Assembly (NCBI GenBank): GCA_046297455.1
Contig: JBKBIT010000007.1
Span: 106,446-170,445 of the forward strand
Direction of reading: 5' to 3'
DNA from: ZYF759 sp046297455
GTDB taxonomy: Bacteria; Pseudomonadota; Alphaproteobacteria; Rhizobiales; Rhizobiaceae
Length of the DNA stretch: 64,000 nt
Below, piece after piece: positions 1 through 11,358 of this stretch. Numbering within the stretch: the stretch's first letter is position 1; every line of letters begins with the position of its first letter. The translations under genes and the position numbers were made by a program. The notes beneath the pieces are model-generated. The model had not been told where the DNA came from, ran no database searches, and worked only from the letters and a program-made list of their open reading frames with translations.

Positions 1-1
1 G

Positions 2-271
2 CTGCGGCCCGCCGAAAACCATCCAGAAGCTGTCGGCGAGGCGCGCGCGACCATGGCCGGCTTCTATCTCGGCCTCGGACTGGCCTGCCTGCTGCTGGCA
101 CAGCCGCTTCTTTACCTGGCGCTGGGGCTTTCCTGGGCGTTCACCGCATTCGGACGCCTCGTGTCCATCCTCTCCGATCGCGGCAGCACCCTGTACAACT
201 GGATATCGCTGTTGATCGAGATCGTGCTGGCGGCCTTGCCGCTCGCCTATGCTTTCGGACTGATCGCCTGA
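2..271 (+). CDS. C-terminal part of a DUF4345-like membrane protein (5' truncated by window edge)
   Basis: The reading frame is open from the left edge, so the gene probably begins outside the window; an internal ATG lies at 53. The visible 89 codons encode two to three hydrophobic helices, including GLGLACLLLAQPLLYLALGL near the start and LLIEIVLAALPLAYAFGLIA at the very end. Between them is a short polar loop with AFTAFGRLVSILSDRG. This resembles the C-terminal half of DUF4345 proteins, small four-helix membrane proteins of unknown function; that match is from memory of the family. If the ATG at 53 is the true start the product would be only 72 residues. Confidence 0.5.
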   Translation: MRPAENHPEAVGEARATMAGFYLGLGLACLLLAQPLLYLALGLSWAFTAFGRLVSILSDRGSTLYNWISLLIEIVLAALPLAYAFGLIA

Positions 272-319
272 TTCCGCCAACTGCGACAAAACTGTCGAAA
301 AGGCTTGGCCTCGCTTGTG

Positions 320-348
320 TTGCGAGTCCGGGAAGCCTGTGCTAGACG
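320..348 (+). promoter_or_regulatory. Possible promoter of the atp operon
   Basis: The 219-base gap before atpH holds a weak match to an alphaproteobacterial sigma-70 promoter: TTGCGA at 320-325, a 17-base spacer, then TAGACG at 343-348. It is the best candidate seen in the gap but the -10 element is poor. No terminator or structured RNA was recognised in the gap. Confidence 0.25.
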
Positions 349-490
349 GCAAGCGGCTTTCGACCGGGGGGCAAGGCTTGTTCCATATGCCGGGGGAAAG
401 TAATCAACAGGGTCAAGGGCTTAGACGGATCCCTCTTTAGAATCCGTGCCCGCGCCCCGTCCGGTGAACACTTAAGAGAAAAGACGGTCC

Positions 491-1050
491 GTGGCACAGA
501 CTGGCTCCATTATCTCAGGCATGGCCTCGCGTTATGCCGGCTCTCTTTTCGACCTGGCCTCCGAGGCCGGGACCCTCGATGAGGTGGAGAAGGAATTGGC
601 TCGCGTCGAGACGATGCTGGCAGACAGCGCGGACCTGCGCCGTCTGGTCACCAGCCCCGTCTTTTCGGGCGAAGACCAGCTTCGCGCCATCTCGGCGATT
701 GCCGACAGGGCAGGCCTCAAGGGCCTGGTCGGCAATTTCCTTCGCGTGGTTGCCCGCAACCGTCGCCTGTTTGCGCTTCCCGGCATGATAGCGGGCTTCC
801 GCAAGCTGGCCGCAGAGGCCCGCGGCGAGGTTTCCGCCGAAGTCACCAGCGCCCACGCGCTGACCGCACAGCAGGAAACGGAGTTGAAGCAGACGCTCAA
901 GGGCGTTGCCGGCAAGGATGTCGCGCTCAACATCACCGTTGATCCTTCGATTCTGGGTGGCATGATCGTGCGCATCGGTTCGCGCCAGATCGACACCTCG
1001 CTCAAGACAAAACTCAATTCGCTCAAGCTCGCACTGAAAGAGGTCGGCTG

Positions 1051-1051
<1 letters not shown>
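491..1051 (+). CDS. atpH: F1Fo ATP synthase subunit delta
   Basis: This is the 186-residue OSCP/delta subunit, which joins the F1 head to the peripheral stalk at the inner membrane. The N-terminus (MASRYAGSLFDLA) and the C-terminal ILGGMIVRIGSRQIDTSLKTKL block are typical of the family, and the length is normal. Translation is taken from a GTG at 491, preceded by the purine-rich AAGAGAAAAGA; an in-frame ATG at 521 would remove ten residues. It is the first gene of a five-gene F1 operon and its stop overlaps the atpA start (ATGA). Confidence 0.95.
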
Positions 1052-2577
<1,526 letters not shown>

Positions 2578-2607
2578 GGCGGGCCGACAAGGGAATAGGT
2601 TAGCCGC

Positions 2608-3495
2608 ATGGCTTCACTAAAGGACCTTCGCAACCGTATCGCCTCGGTCAAGGCGACGCAGAAGATCACCAAGGCGATGCAGATGGTCGCCGCGGCGAAG
2701 CTTCGGCGCGCCCAGGAGGCTGCCGAGGCCGCGCGTCCCTATTCGGAACGCATGGCCGCCGTGCTTGCCAACATCTCCGCCGCGGTTGAGAGCGCTGATG
2801 CACCGGCCTTGATGACCGGCACCGGCAAGGACGATGTTCACCTCCTGGTCGTTGCCACGGCGGAACGCGGCCTTTGCGGTGGCTTCAATTCGCAGATCGC
2901 GCGCCTGGCTCGTGAACATACCCGTCGGCTTCTGGCCCAGGGCAAGACGGTCAAGATCATCACCGTCGGCAAGAAAGGCTACGACATTCTGCGTCGTGAC
3001 TTTGCCGACAAGATCATCGACCGCGTCGAGTTCCGCGAAGTCAAGCAGATCGGTTTTGCCAATGCGGACGAAGTCGCCCGCAAGGTCATCGGCCTGTTCG
3101 AAAAGGGCGATTTCGACGTCTGCACCCTGTTCTACTCGCGCTTCCGGTCGGTCATCAGCCAGATCCCGACTGCACAGCAACTCGTACCGGCCCTGCCGCC
3201 GGCAGTGGACAACGGCGCGGCCGACTCCAATGCCGCAAATGCCGTCTATGAATACGAGCCCGAGGCAGGCGCCATTCTGGAAGATCTGATCCCCCGCAAC
3301 ATCGCGGTCCAGATCTTCAAGGCTCTGCTGGAGAACGCGGCTGGCGAGATGGGCGCCAAGATGAGCGCCATGGACAATGCGACGCGCAACGCGGGCGACA
3401 TGATCAACAAATTGTCGATCACTTATAACCGCCAGCGTCAGGCGCAGATCACCAAGGAACTGATCGAGATCATTTCGGGCGCCGAGGCGCTCTAG
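2608..3495 (+). CDS. atpG: F1Fo ATP synthase subunit gamma
   Basis: The gamma subunit is the central rotating shaft of F1. The 295-residue product shows the conserved N-terminal coiled-coil helix (MASLKDLRNRIASVKATQKI) and the C-terminal helix with MSAMDNATRNAGDMI and the YNRQRQAQITKELIEIISGA signature. A short alphaproteobacterial-type insertion with DNGAADSNAANAVYEY is visible around residue 200. It begins 30 bases after atpA and sits between atpA and atpD as expected. Confidence 0.97.
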   Translation: MASLKDLRNRIASVKATQKITKAMQMVAAAKLRRAQEAAEAARPYSERMAAVLANISAAVESADAPALMTGTGKDDVHLLVVATAERGLCGGFNSQIARLAREHTRRLLAQGKTVKIITVGKKGYDILRRDFADKIIDRVEFREVKQIGFANADEVARKVIGLFEKGDFDVCTLFYSRFRSVISQIPTAQQLVPALPPAVDNGAADSNAANAVYEYEPEAGAILEDLIPRNIAVQIFKALLENAAGEMGAKMSAMDNATRNAGDMINKLSITYNRQRQAQITKELIEIISGAEAL

Positions 3496-3542
3496 GGTGT
3501 GCCGGCTGGCGCGTCCGAGGAACCAGGAAAGAGGCTATAAGA

Positions 3543-5060
<1,518 letters not shown>

Positions 5061-5090
5061 GAAAGGGAGTAGCGGGGTAGAGAGAAGACG

Positions 5091-5159
5091 ATGGTGCGGT
5101 TTTGGAGCGGCCTCGATGCCGTTTCGCCAGGCACCGTTCGGCGGCTCCCTACCCCCTGA
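5091..5159 (+). CDS. Possible 22-codon leader ORF between atpD and atpC
   Basis: An ATG at 5091, eight bases after GAGAGAAG, opens a 22-residue frame (MVRFWSGLDAVSPGTVRRLP...) that stops six bases before the atpC start. Codon choice is not strongly biased, so coding is doubtful. It is listed because atpC itself has no recognisable Shine-Dalgarno sequence. A terminating ribosome here could therefore re-initiate at atpC; this is inference only. Confidence 0.2.
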   Translation: MVRFWSGLDAVSPGTVRRLPTP

Positions 5160-5165
5160 ATAGAC

Positions 5166-5576
5166 ATGGCTGAACCCTACAAGTTCGAATTGGTGTCGCC
5201 CGAGCGTCTCCTCGTCTCCGAGGAGATCGAAGCCGTCGTCATTCCCGCCACCGAAGGCGAGATGACGGTCATGGCCAACCACGCGCCCACCATGTCCACG
5301 ATCGCGCCCGGTGTCGTGGTCGTGAAGCCGGTCTCGGGCGCCGAGCGGAAATATGTCGTCTTCGGCGGTTTCGTCGACATTCTGCCGCAGGGCTGCACGC
5401 TCCTGGCGGAATCGGCCGTCGCCGTCGCCGACATCGACCGCAACGATCTCTCCCGCCGCATCCAGGCCGCCCGCGAGGATCTTTCGGACGCCAAGGATGA
5501 CGACGCGCGCTCCAAGGCCGAGCTCTACCTCGCCCAGCTGACGACGATGGAAGGCGCACTCGCAACCGGCGCATAG
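5166..5576 (+). CDS. atpC: F1Fo ATP synthase subunit epsilon
   Basis: Epsilon is the central-stalk subunit that couples and inhibits F1. The 136-residue product has the N-terminal beta sandwich (FELVSPERLLVSEEIEAVVIPATEGEMTVMANHAP) and a C-terminal helical part. It closes the atpHAGDC operon. The bases just before the ATG (TACCCCCTGAATAGAC) contain no ribosome-binding site, unlike the other genes of the operon. That may lower its translation or make it depend on upstream translation. Confidence 0.95.
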   Translation: MAEPYKFELVSPERLLVSEEIEAVVIPATEGEMTVMANHAPTMSTIAPGVVVVKPVSGAERKYVVFGGFVDILPQGCTLLAESAVAVADIDRNDLSRRIQAAREDLSDAKDDDARSKAELYLAQLTTMEGALATGA

Positions 5577-5650
5577 CGTCGGGGCTCTGCGCCTCCCCTT
5601 GGAATTCATTCCCTCTTTCAGCATTCCTTTTCCCGAAGGTCAGGGCCGCC

Positions 5651-6853
5651 ATGGTCCACACGACGCCGACGCACGACAGGCATGGCCCGACGGCTGTCCG
5701 TCTTCGCTATTTCATGCCTGTCTGGCTGTTCGGCGCCGCCCTTCTGGCGACGCTCGCCGCCACCGACGACCGCACTGACCACTCGACCGTCCCGCTCGCG
5801 CCCATCGCCCGCTGGGAACTGCCGCAACACCGGCCCGCGGAGAGCTGGCAACGGCTTGTCGCGCGTCACGAGACCGGGTTCTCGCATAGCCCCACGATCG
5901 TCGAACACGACAATGGCGAACTGCAGGCCGTCTGGTTCCACGGCGTGCGCGAAGCCCACCCGAGCGTCGGCCTGTGGACCTCGCGCCGCCCGGCCGATGG
6001 CGAATGGAGCGCGCCTGGCCTGCTCCTCGACCGCCGGGACGACATGGCCGCGCTCGTCTACCGCATCCACACGATCGGCAATCCGGTCCTCTTCGCCCAT
6101 CCTCGCGGCGAAACCTGGCTCTTCTACGTCAACCCGTCGATCGGCGGCTGGTCGACTGCCCGCACCGCGCTGCGCCGCTCGCGCGACCGTGGCTTGACCT
6201 GGTCGCCGCCCGTCCAGCTGCCCACCGGCCCGTTCCTGTCCATGTCGACACTGGTCCGCGCGACACCGCGTCTCCTGGTAAACGGCGTGGTTGCTCTGCC
6301 GGCCTATCACGAGCTGATGCAAAGATATTCCGAGTTCCTGCTGATCGACGAAAGCGGCCGGCTAGTCGGTCAGCGCTTCATCGCCAACGGGCTTCAGGCA
6401 AATCTGGCCTACCTGCCGGATGGCGCCTGGCTGGCGCTGCTGCGCCCCTTGAAGCACCAGCCACCGCGGCTTCATCTGGCGGAGAGCCGCGATGGCGGGT
6501 TGAACTGGAGCCCGTCGCGCCCCGTCGATCTGGTCAATCCCCATCAACCCGTCTGCGCGCTGACGCTTAACGATGGCAGCACGCTGTTCGGCTACAACCC
6601 GCAGGAGCGCGGCCGCAACCGCATCGCCTTCATTCACATCGACGGCGAAACCGGCCAGTGGCGTCGGCTGCCCTATCTCATCGATCCCGGCGGCGAAGAC
6701 GACGAAACCGCCTACTGCACGGCGATCCAGAAACGCAATGGCGACATCGTGGTGGTGTACGCCGATCCGCCAAACCATCGTATTCTGGAATTCGGATTCA
6801 CGCCCACCTGGCTGACCGCACAGATCGCCGCAAGCGAGCTCGTCGAACCATGA
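5651..6853 (+). CDS. Membrane-anchored sialidase-fold (BNR repeat) protein
   Basis: The 400-residue product has one hydrophobic segment near residues 20-38 that looks like a signal anchor, followed by a beta-propeller of the sialidase superfamily. Two Asp-box motifs are clear: SRDRGLTW at 177-184 and SRDGGLNW at 279-286. The first propeller strand contains FSHSPTIVEHDNGELQAVWF. The family includes exo-alpha-sialidases, but many bacterial members have no proven sialidase activity, so substrate is unknown. Its stop overlaps the start of the next gene (ATGA), so the pair is probably co-translated and may work together at the envelope. Confidence 0.8.
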   Translation: MVHTTPTHDRHGPTAVRLRYFMPVWLFGAALLATLAATDDRTDHSTVPLAPIARWELPQHRPAESWQRLVARHETGFSHSPTIVEHDNGELQAVWFHGVREAHPSVGLWTSRRPADGEWSAPGLLLDRRDDMAALVYRIHTIGNPVLFAHPRGETWLFYVNPSIGGWSTARTALRRSRDRGLTWSPPVQLPTGPFLSMSTLVRATPRLLVNGVVALPAYHELMQRYSEFLLIDESGRLVGQRFIANGLQANLAYLPDGAWLALLRPLKHQPPRLHLAESRDGGLNWSPSRPVDLVNPHQPVCALTLNDGSTLFGYNPQERGRNRIAFIHIDGETGQWRRLPYLIDPGGEDDETAYCTAIQKRNGDIVVVYADPPNHRILEFGFTPTWLTAQIAASELVEP

Positions 6854-7488
6854 CGCCTGCCGACGGCATCCACGCGCTGATCATGTTCCTGGCGCTGACC
6901 TACAGCCTCAGCCTGCTTCTGCTGCCTTTCGTCCACGAGAGCCGAACCCGTCTCGTGCTCGGCGTCGCCGCCGCGCTGGTCCTCGTCTTCGTGCCGTTGC
7001 CTGTGATCGACACGCTCTACCTGTTCGTCGCTGGCCTGGCTTGGCGGGTCAGCGCGGCCTTCGCCGTCGGCCTGGTCTACTGCATGCTGGCTGGGCCGGG
7101 GGGGCTCTACAGGACAGGTCGGCATGACTATCTGCGTCTGAACATCGCCGTCGTGTTCTGCGGGTTGATGGTTTTGCCCGGAACGCTCTTCCCGTCCGTG
7201 CCGGAATTCTATGAAGTGGGCTATTCAGGCCCGTTCGTCCCCGCCCTGATGGCCGTCATTCTGGCATCCGCGCTGGTCCTGCGCTCCTGGTTGCTGACCG
7301 CCTGGATTGCGGCTGCCGCCGTCTGGTCGCTTGTGGGCCTGAACCCCGGCGTCAACCTGTGGGACAGCCTGGTCGACCCCCTGGCCTTCTCGTGCGCGGC
7401 AGGCGCCTTGGTCTATGAAGTTCTCTCCCGCCTGCGCCGCAATCGCCAGGACACCGGCGAACAGATGCCCGAACAATCCGGCCGCTGA
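6850..7488 (+). CDS. Polytopic membrane protein coupled to the sialidase-fold gene
   Basis: The 212-residue product consists mostly of hydrophobic helices, six or so, starting with LIMFLALTYSLSLLLLPF and ending in a charged cytoplasmic tail (LSRLRRNRQDTGEQMPEQSGR). I do not recognise a named family. The ATG at 6850 overlaps the stop of the upstream sialidase-fold gene, which strongly suggests a joint function, for example a membrane partner of the propeller protein. Upstream in-frame residues are rejected because they are an out-of-frame reading of the sialidase gene. Confidence 0.75.
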   Translation: MTPADGIHALIMFLALTYSLSLLLLPFVHESRTRLVLGVAAALVLVFVPLPVIDTLYLFVAGLAWRVSAAFAVGLVYCMLAGPGGLYRTGRHDYLRLNIAVVFCGLMVLPGTLFPSVPEFYEVGYSGPFVPALMAVILASALVLRSWLLTAWIAAAAVWSLVGLNPGVNLWDSLVDPLAFSCAAGALVYEVLSRLRRNRQDTGEQMPEQSGR

Positions 7489-7525
7489 TTGGTTGAGGCC
7501 TACAGACAAACATCTGGAGGCACAC

Positions 7526-8062
7526 ATGAAACGCATCCTCGCAACAACAGCCGCCCTTGCCTTTCTGTCCGCACCGGCCTTCGCTCAGGCCGAGACCGCC
7601 GAAGCCGGGGCATCGGCCATGATGATGGACGTCGACGGCAATGCGGTCGGCACGGTAACCTTCACGCAGACCGTCTCCGGCATTCTCCACGTCTTCGTCG
7701 AGATGACCGATCTGCCACCAGGTCCGCGCGGCTTCCACATCCACGAGGTCGGCGAATGCGATCCGGCCGATGGCTTCGAGAGCGCCGGCAGTCATTTTGC
7801 CGCAGGCGACGAGGAACACGGCATCCACAATGAAGCCGGGCCGCATGCGGGCGACCTGCCAAACGTCCATGTCGGACAGGATGGCATCTTGAGGGTCGAG
7901 TTCTTCACCGAGCGCATGAGCCTAGACGAAGGATCGGAAGCCGGCCTGCTCGGCGGCGACGGCACCGCCGTCATCCTGCACGACAGTCCGGATGATTATG
8001 CGACCCATCCGACCGGTGATGCCGGCGACCGCATTGCCTGCGGGGTGATTGAGCCGATCTGA
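7526..8062 (+). CDS. sodC: Periplasmic Cu,Zn superoxide dismutase
   Basis: The enzyme converts superoxide to oxygen and hydrogen peroxide in the periplasm. The 178-residue product starts with a signal peptide (MKRILATTAALAFLSAPAFA). Metal ligands are all present: the HIH pair at residues 71 and 73, the His residues and Asp in GSHFAAGDEEHGIHNEAGPHAGDLPN, and the late His in VILHDSPDDY. CGE and ACGVI supply the usual disulfide. The ATG follows CTGGAGG with good spacing. It lies 37 bases after the membrane-protein gene on the same strand. Confidence 0.95.
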   Translation: MKRILATTAALAFLSAPAFAQAETAEAGASAMMMDVDGNAVGTVTFTQTVSGILHVFVEMTDLPPGPRGFHIHEVGECDPADGFESAGSHFAAGDEEHGIHNEAGPHAGDLPNVHVGQDGILRVEFFTERMSLDEGSEAGLLGGDGTAVILHDSPDDYATHPTGDAGDRIACGVIEPI

Positions 8063-8191
8063 CACCCGCCCGTCTCGACGCCCGGCTGTACTGTCCGCCG
8101 GCATTTTTCTTCGGCCTGTCGGCATGCACAGCCCTCCGGCGTCCTTGGAATTCGGGGCCGAGCGCTCGCGCGGCCCCACCGAGGACGAGGC

Positions 8192-9472
8192 ATGCTGGAT
8201 CGACGCCGTTTCATTCATGGTCTTGGGGCGATACCCCTGCTAGCGCTGGCGTCCGTCGGTCATTTGTCGCCAGCCAGAGGAAAGACCAACATGGCGGATG
8301 TCGAGCAGGAATTGCAGGCAGCCCTTGCCGGGCATCTTGCGGCCGGCGAGATGCCCGGCCTTGTCGCGCTGATCCATCAGGATGGCGATACCCACGCCAG
8401 AGCGATCGGACGGCGATCGCTCGGCGGCGCCCCGATGACGCGCGACACCATCTTCCGGATCGCCTCGCTCACCAAGCCTGTCACCGCCAGCCTGGCCATG
8501 ATGCTCGTCGAAGACGGCCTCATCGCACTCGACGATCCGATTGATCCATGGATCCCTGAACTCGCCGGTCGCCGCGTTCTGAGAAGCATCGATTCCGCTC
8601 TGGACGACACCGTTCCGGCCGACCGGCCCATCTCGCTGCGCGATCTCCTGACCCAGCGCTTCGGGCTCGGCGCCATCATGGTGTGGCCGAGCCGCTATCC
8701 GATCCAGCATGCCATGGAAGAGGCAGGTGTCGCGCCTGGCCCGGACGTTTTTGGCGGCTCGGCTCAGGAGTATCTGGATAGGCTGGCCCGGCTGCCCTTG
8801 GCACACCAGCCCGGCGATGGCTGGCTGTATGACACCGGCATGCACGTGGCGGGCATCTTGCTGGCGAGGGTAGCCGGCTCGGATCTCGGCACGCTGATGC
8901 AGGAGCGGCTGTGTCAGCCGCTGGGCATGGTCGATACCGGCTTCCACGTCCCCATCGGCAATCTCGATCGGCTGGCAACATTCTATCGCAAGGATTTCGA
9001 CACCGGCAGCCTCGTCATCCACGACGATGCAGGCCATTTTGCCGCCAAACCGGATTTCGAAAGCGGCAGCGCGGGTCTCGTCTCGACAATCGACGATTAT
9101 CTGCGTTTCCTGCAGATGCTGCTCGCGGACGGCCTTCACGAGGACCAGCGCCTGCTTTCTCCGGCATCGGTCGCGGAGATGACACGTGATCAGCTCACGC
9201 AGCAGCAGCGCGACGGCGCTCACATGTTCCTCGAAGGCGACTGGGGCTGGGGCCTGGGCATGGCGGTAGCGCTCAGGCAGGGCGCGCTTGGCCACCGTCC
9301 AGGCAGTTTCGGCTGGAATGGCGGCTACGGCACCACGGCCTATGTCGATCCCTCACGCCAGCTTGTCGGCATCCTGTTCACCCAGCGGATGATGGATTCG
9401 CCCGAGATGCCGCCGCATTTCCGGGATTTCTGGGAAGCGGCCTACCGCCTGAGCGATGGCAGAAATCGATAG
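8192..9472 (+). CDS. Serine hydrolase of the class C beta-lactamase / penicillin-binding fold
   Basis: The 426-residue product has a Tat-like N-terminus (LDRRRFIHGLGAIPLLALA) suggesting export. The catalytic SxxK motif is SLTK with Ser at residue 92. The usual YxN is replaced by YDT (WLYDTGMHV), and WNGGYGT stands where class C enzymes have the KTG box. Such proteins hydrolyse esters, D-amino-acid peptides or beta-lactams, and the substrate cannot be read from sequence. It is a single transcription unit 129 bases after sodC and convergent with rppH. Confidence 0.88.
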   Translation: MLDRRRFIHGLGAIPLLALASVGHLSPARGKTNMADVEQELQAALAGHLAAGEMPGLVALIHQDGDTHARAIGRRSLGGAPMTRDTIFRIASLTKPVTASLAMMLVEDGLIALDDPIDPWIPELAGRRVLRSIDSALDDTVPADRPISLRDLLTQRFGLGAIMVWPSRYPIQHAMEEAGVAPGPDVFGGSAQEYLDRLARLPLAHQPGDGWLYDTGMHVAGILLARVAGSDLGTLMQERLCQPLGMVDTGFHVPIGNLDRLATFYRKDFDTGSLVIHDDAGHFAAKPDFESGSAGLVSTIDDYLRFLQMLLADGLHEDQRLLSPASVAEMTRDQLTQQQRDGAHMFLEGDWGWGLGMAVALRQGALGHRPGSFGWNGGYGTTAYVDPSRQLVGILFTQRMMDSPEMPPHFRDFWEAAYRLSDGRNR

Positions 9473-9534
9473 AGACGCGCAGTCCCTGTCGGTGCCGACG
9501 GCCTGTATCGCACGCGCTTGGAATTTGCGCCGGT

Positions 9535-10053
9535 TTAGCCGGCCAGATGACGGAATGCCGCGACCACGTCCTCATAGACCTTGCGCTTGAAAGGCACGAT
9601 CAGGTTCGGCAGATCTTCCATCTTCTTCCAGGCCCAGGCGTCGAATTCCGGCTCGTGGCCGCCGGGCGGCGGGTTGATGGCAATCTCGCTTTCATCGCCC
9701 TCGAACCGGAAGGCGAACCAGCGCTGCTTCTGGCCACGGTATTTTCCCTTGAACGCGATGCCGACGAGATGTTCGGGCAGGTCGTAGTAGATCCAGTCCG
9801 GCGCTTCGGCAAGCAGGGAAACCGAGCTGATGCCCGTTTCCTCGTGCAGTTCGCGCCGTGCGGCGGGCAGGGGATCTTCGCCCTCATCGATGCCGCCCTG
9901 CGGCATCTGCCAGAGCATGTCGGTTCCTGCCATCTCCGTGTCCGTTTCCGCGATGCGCCGGCCGGCCCAGACCAGGCCTTCGCGGTTGAGCACCATGACG
10001 CCCACGCAGGGCCGATAAGGCAGCGAGTCAGCCTTCACTTTCTTCATTTTCAT
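9535..10053 (-). CDS. rppH: RNA pyrophosphohydrolase (Nudix)
   Basis: RppH removes pyrophosphate from the 5' end of mRNA and so starts decay. The Nudix box is complete: G53, then E59, then RELHEETGI at residues 67-75. Other conserved family parts are YRPCVGVMV near the start and WQMPQGGIDEG. The product is 172 residues. The ATG at 10053 overlaps the stop of the upstream deacetylase gene (ATGA), which fixes the start. An alternative ATG two codons later is possible. Confidence 0.95.
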   Translation of the reverse strand: MKMKKVKADSLPYRPCVGVMVLNREGLVWAGRRIAETDTEMAGTDMLWQMPQGGIDEGEDPLPAARRELHEETGISSVSLLAEAPDWIYYDLPEHLVGIAFKGKYRGQKQRWFAFRFEGDESEIAINPPPGGHEPEFDAWAWKKMEDLPNLIVPFKRKVYEDVVAAFRHLAG

Positions 10054-11222
10054 CGTCCGGGATCGTTGGCGAGTGCCGAAATCGGCACGATCTCGATACC
10101 CCGTCGGCGTGCTTCCGTCACCCACGACGTGACCGCCTCCACCGTGGTGTCGAATGCCGAACCCGTGCCGATCGCGAAGCCCTGTGCACGCGCCGTGCGT
10201 TCGAGATCGTCGAGCCGCCCCAGGATTGCGCTCCGGTCGCGGTTGGCGTCGATCGTGATCTCGGCGGCGGCAAAAGGCACGCCGTTTCCCGGTGCAAGTC
10301 GCTCGGCGACGCTGCGCGCGGAGGTGCCATCGTCCAGATACATCAGGCCGCGACGACCAAGTTCGGCCATGAGCGGCGACATCGCCGCCTCGTCGGCCGT
10401 GAACCGGGCGCCCATGTAATTCATGACGCCGACATAGTTGGTGATCCGGCCCAGCGTCCGAAGCAGGCTGTCGATATTCTCCCCGGCACCAGAATCCAGC
10501 GTCAGCGTGTCGCGGCCTGGATTGACAGCGGGGAAGTCGAACGGCTCCAAAGGAATCTGCAGCACGATCTCATGCCCGTCGCGACGCGCCGCCTGCATCC
10601 ATCTGTCTATACTGTTGCCATGCGGGGCAAAGGCCAGCGTCACCTCGCTGGGCAGTTTTTCGATGGCGGCCTGCGTGCCTGTCTGGGAAAGGCCCAGCCC
10701 GCCGATCACGATGGCGACCCGGGCGCCACGAGCGCCCGACCACGGCCGCGCATAGACGTCGAAGGGGCGTCGGCCGTCAGCACTGCGAACGGGCAGCGGG
10801 CCGTACTGGCTGTCCTCGATCAAGGAGCGATCCGGCAGATGCGCCGTTCGAGCGTCCTGGTTGAGCGCCGTCGGGTTGCGGATCACGATGACGCTCTGCG
10901 AATCGTCGACGTTCTGGGGACCGACACGAATGATGGACGGCCCGCCCTGTTGGTCGACGCGAGGTACCGCAGCGGTCTCCCGCGCCGCCGTCAGGGAGGG
11001 TTCCGCGACTGGTTCAGGCGTTGACACGGCCACGGCCGAAGGCATCCGGAAGGGCTGCTCGCGCATTGCGATGGCGGCGGATATCCCCACCAGGATCAGG
11101 ACCGCCAGTCCACCGACCGTCCATCCACCGCCTGGCAGCGCCAGCCGTCGGGACGGTTTGCGGGGCTTGTTCCCGAGCGGACGATCTATTTCCCTGTCGC
11201 TGGCAGTGCTCACATTCCCCAT
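10050..11222 (-). CDS. Divergent polysaccharide deacetylase family protein (YibQ-like)
   Basis: The 390-residue product has an N-terminal membrane anchor (VGGLAVLILVGISAAIAM) and a low-complexity linker. A C-terminal domain follows, with VAIVIGGLGLS, VTLAFAPHG, HEIVLQIPLEPFDFP, NYVGVMNYMGARFTA and MYLDDGTSARS, all typical of the divergent polysaccharide deacetylase (YibQ/DUF610) family. It probably acts on envelope glycans, though no substrate is proven here. The ATG at 11222 is chosen; a TTG at 11276 would add 18 residues but has no ribosome-binding site. It lies between ctpA and rppH in the usual rhizobial order. Confidence 0.88.
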   Translation of the reverse strand: MGNVSTASDREIDRPLGNKPRKPSRRLALPGGGWTVGGLAVLILVGISAAIAMREQPFRMPSAVAVSTPEPVAEPSLTAARETAAVPRVDQQGGPSIIRVGPQNVDDSQSVIVIRNPTALNQDARTAHLPDRSLIEDSQYGPLPVRSADGRRPFDVYARPWSGARGARVAIVIGGLGLSQTGTQAAIEKLPSEVTLAFAPHGNSIDRWMQAARRDGHEIVLQIPLEPFDFPAVNPGRDTLTLDSGAGENIDSLLRTLGRITNYVGVMNYMGARFTADEAAMSPLMAELGRRGLMYLDDGTSARSVAERLAPGNGVPFAAAEITIDANRDRSAILGRLDDLERTARAQGFAIGTGSAFDTTVEAVTSWVTEARRRGIEIVPISALANDPGR

Positions 11223-11358
11223 CCGCTGCAAGACACGACGGTCGCCGCCGGCCGGTCCATGAATCGAAACCGGCAACCGGAGGATTTCCGGTCGCCGGTT
11301 TCAGATTTCTCACAAGCCCGAGCCGGCTGCCGGCTCGAATGAACGCTACGCGGATACG

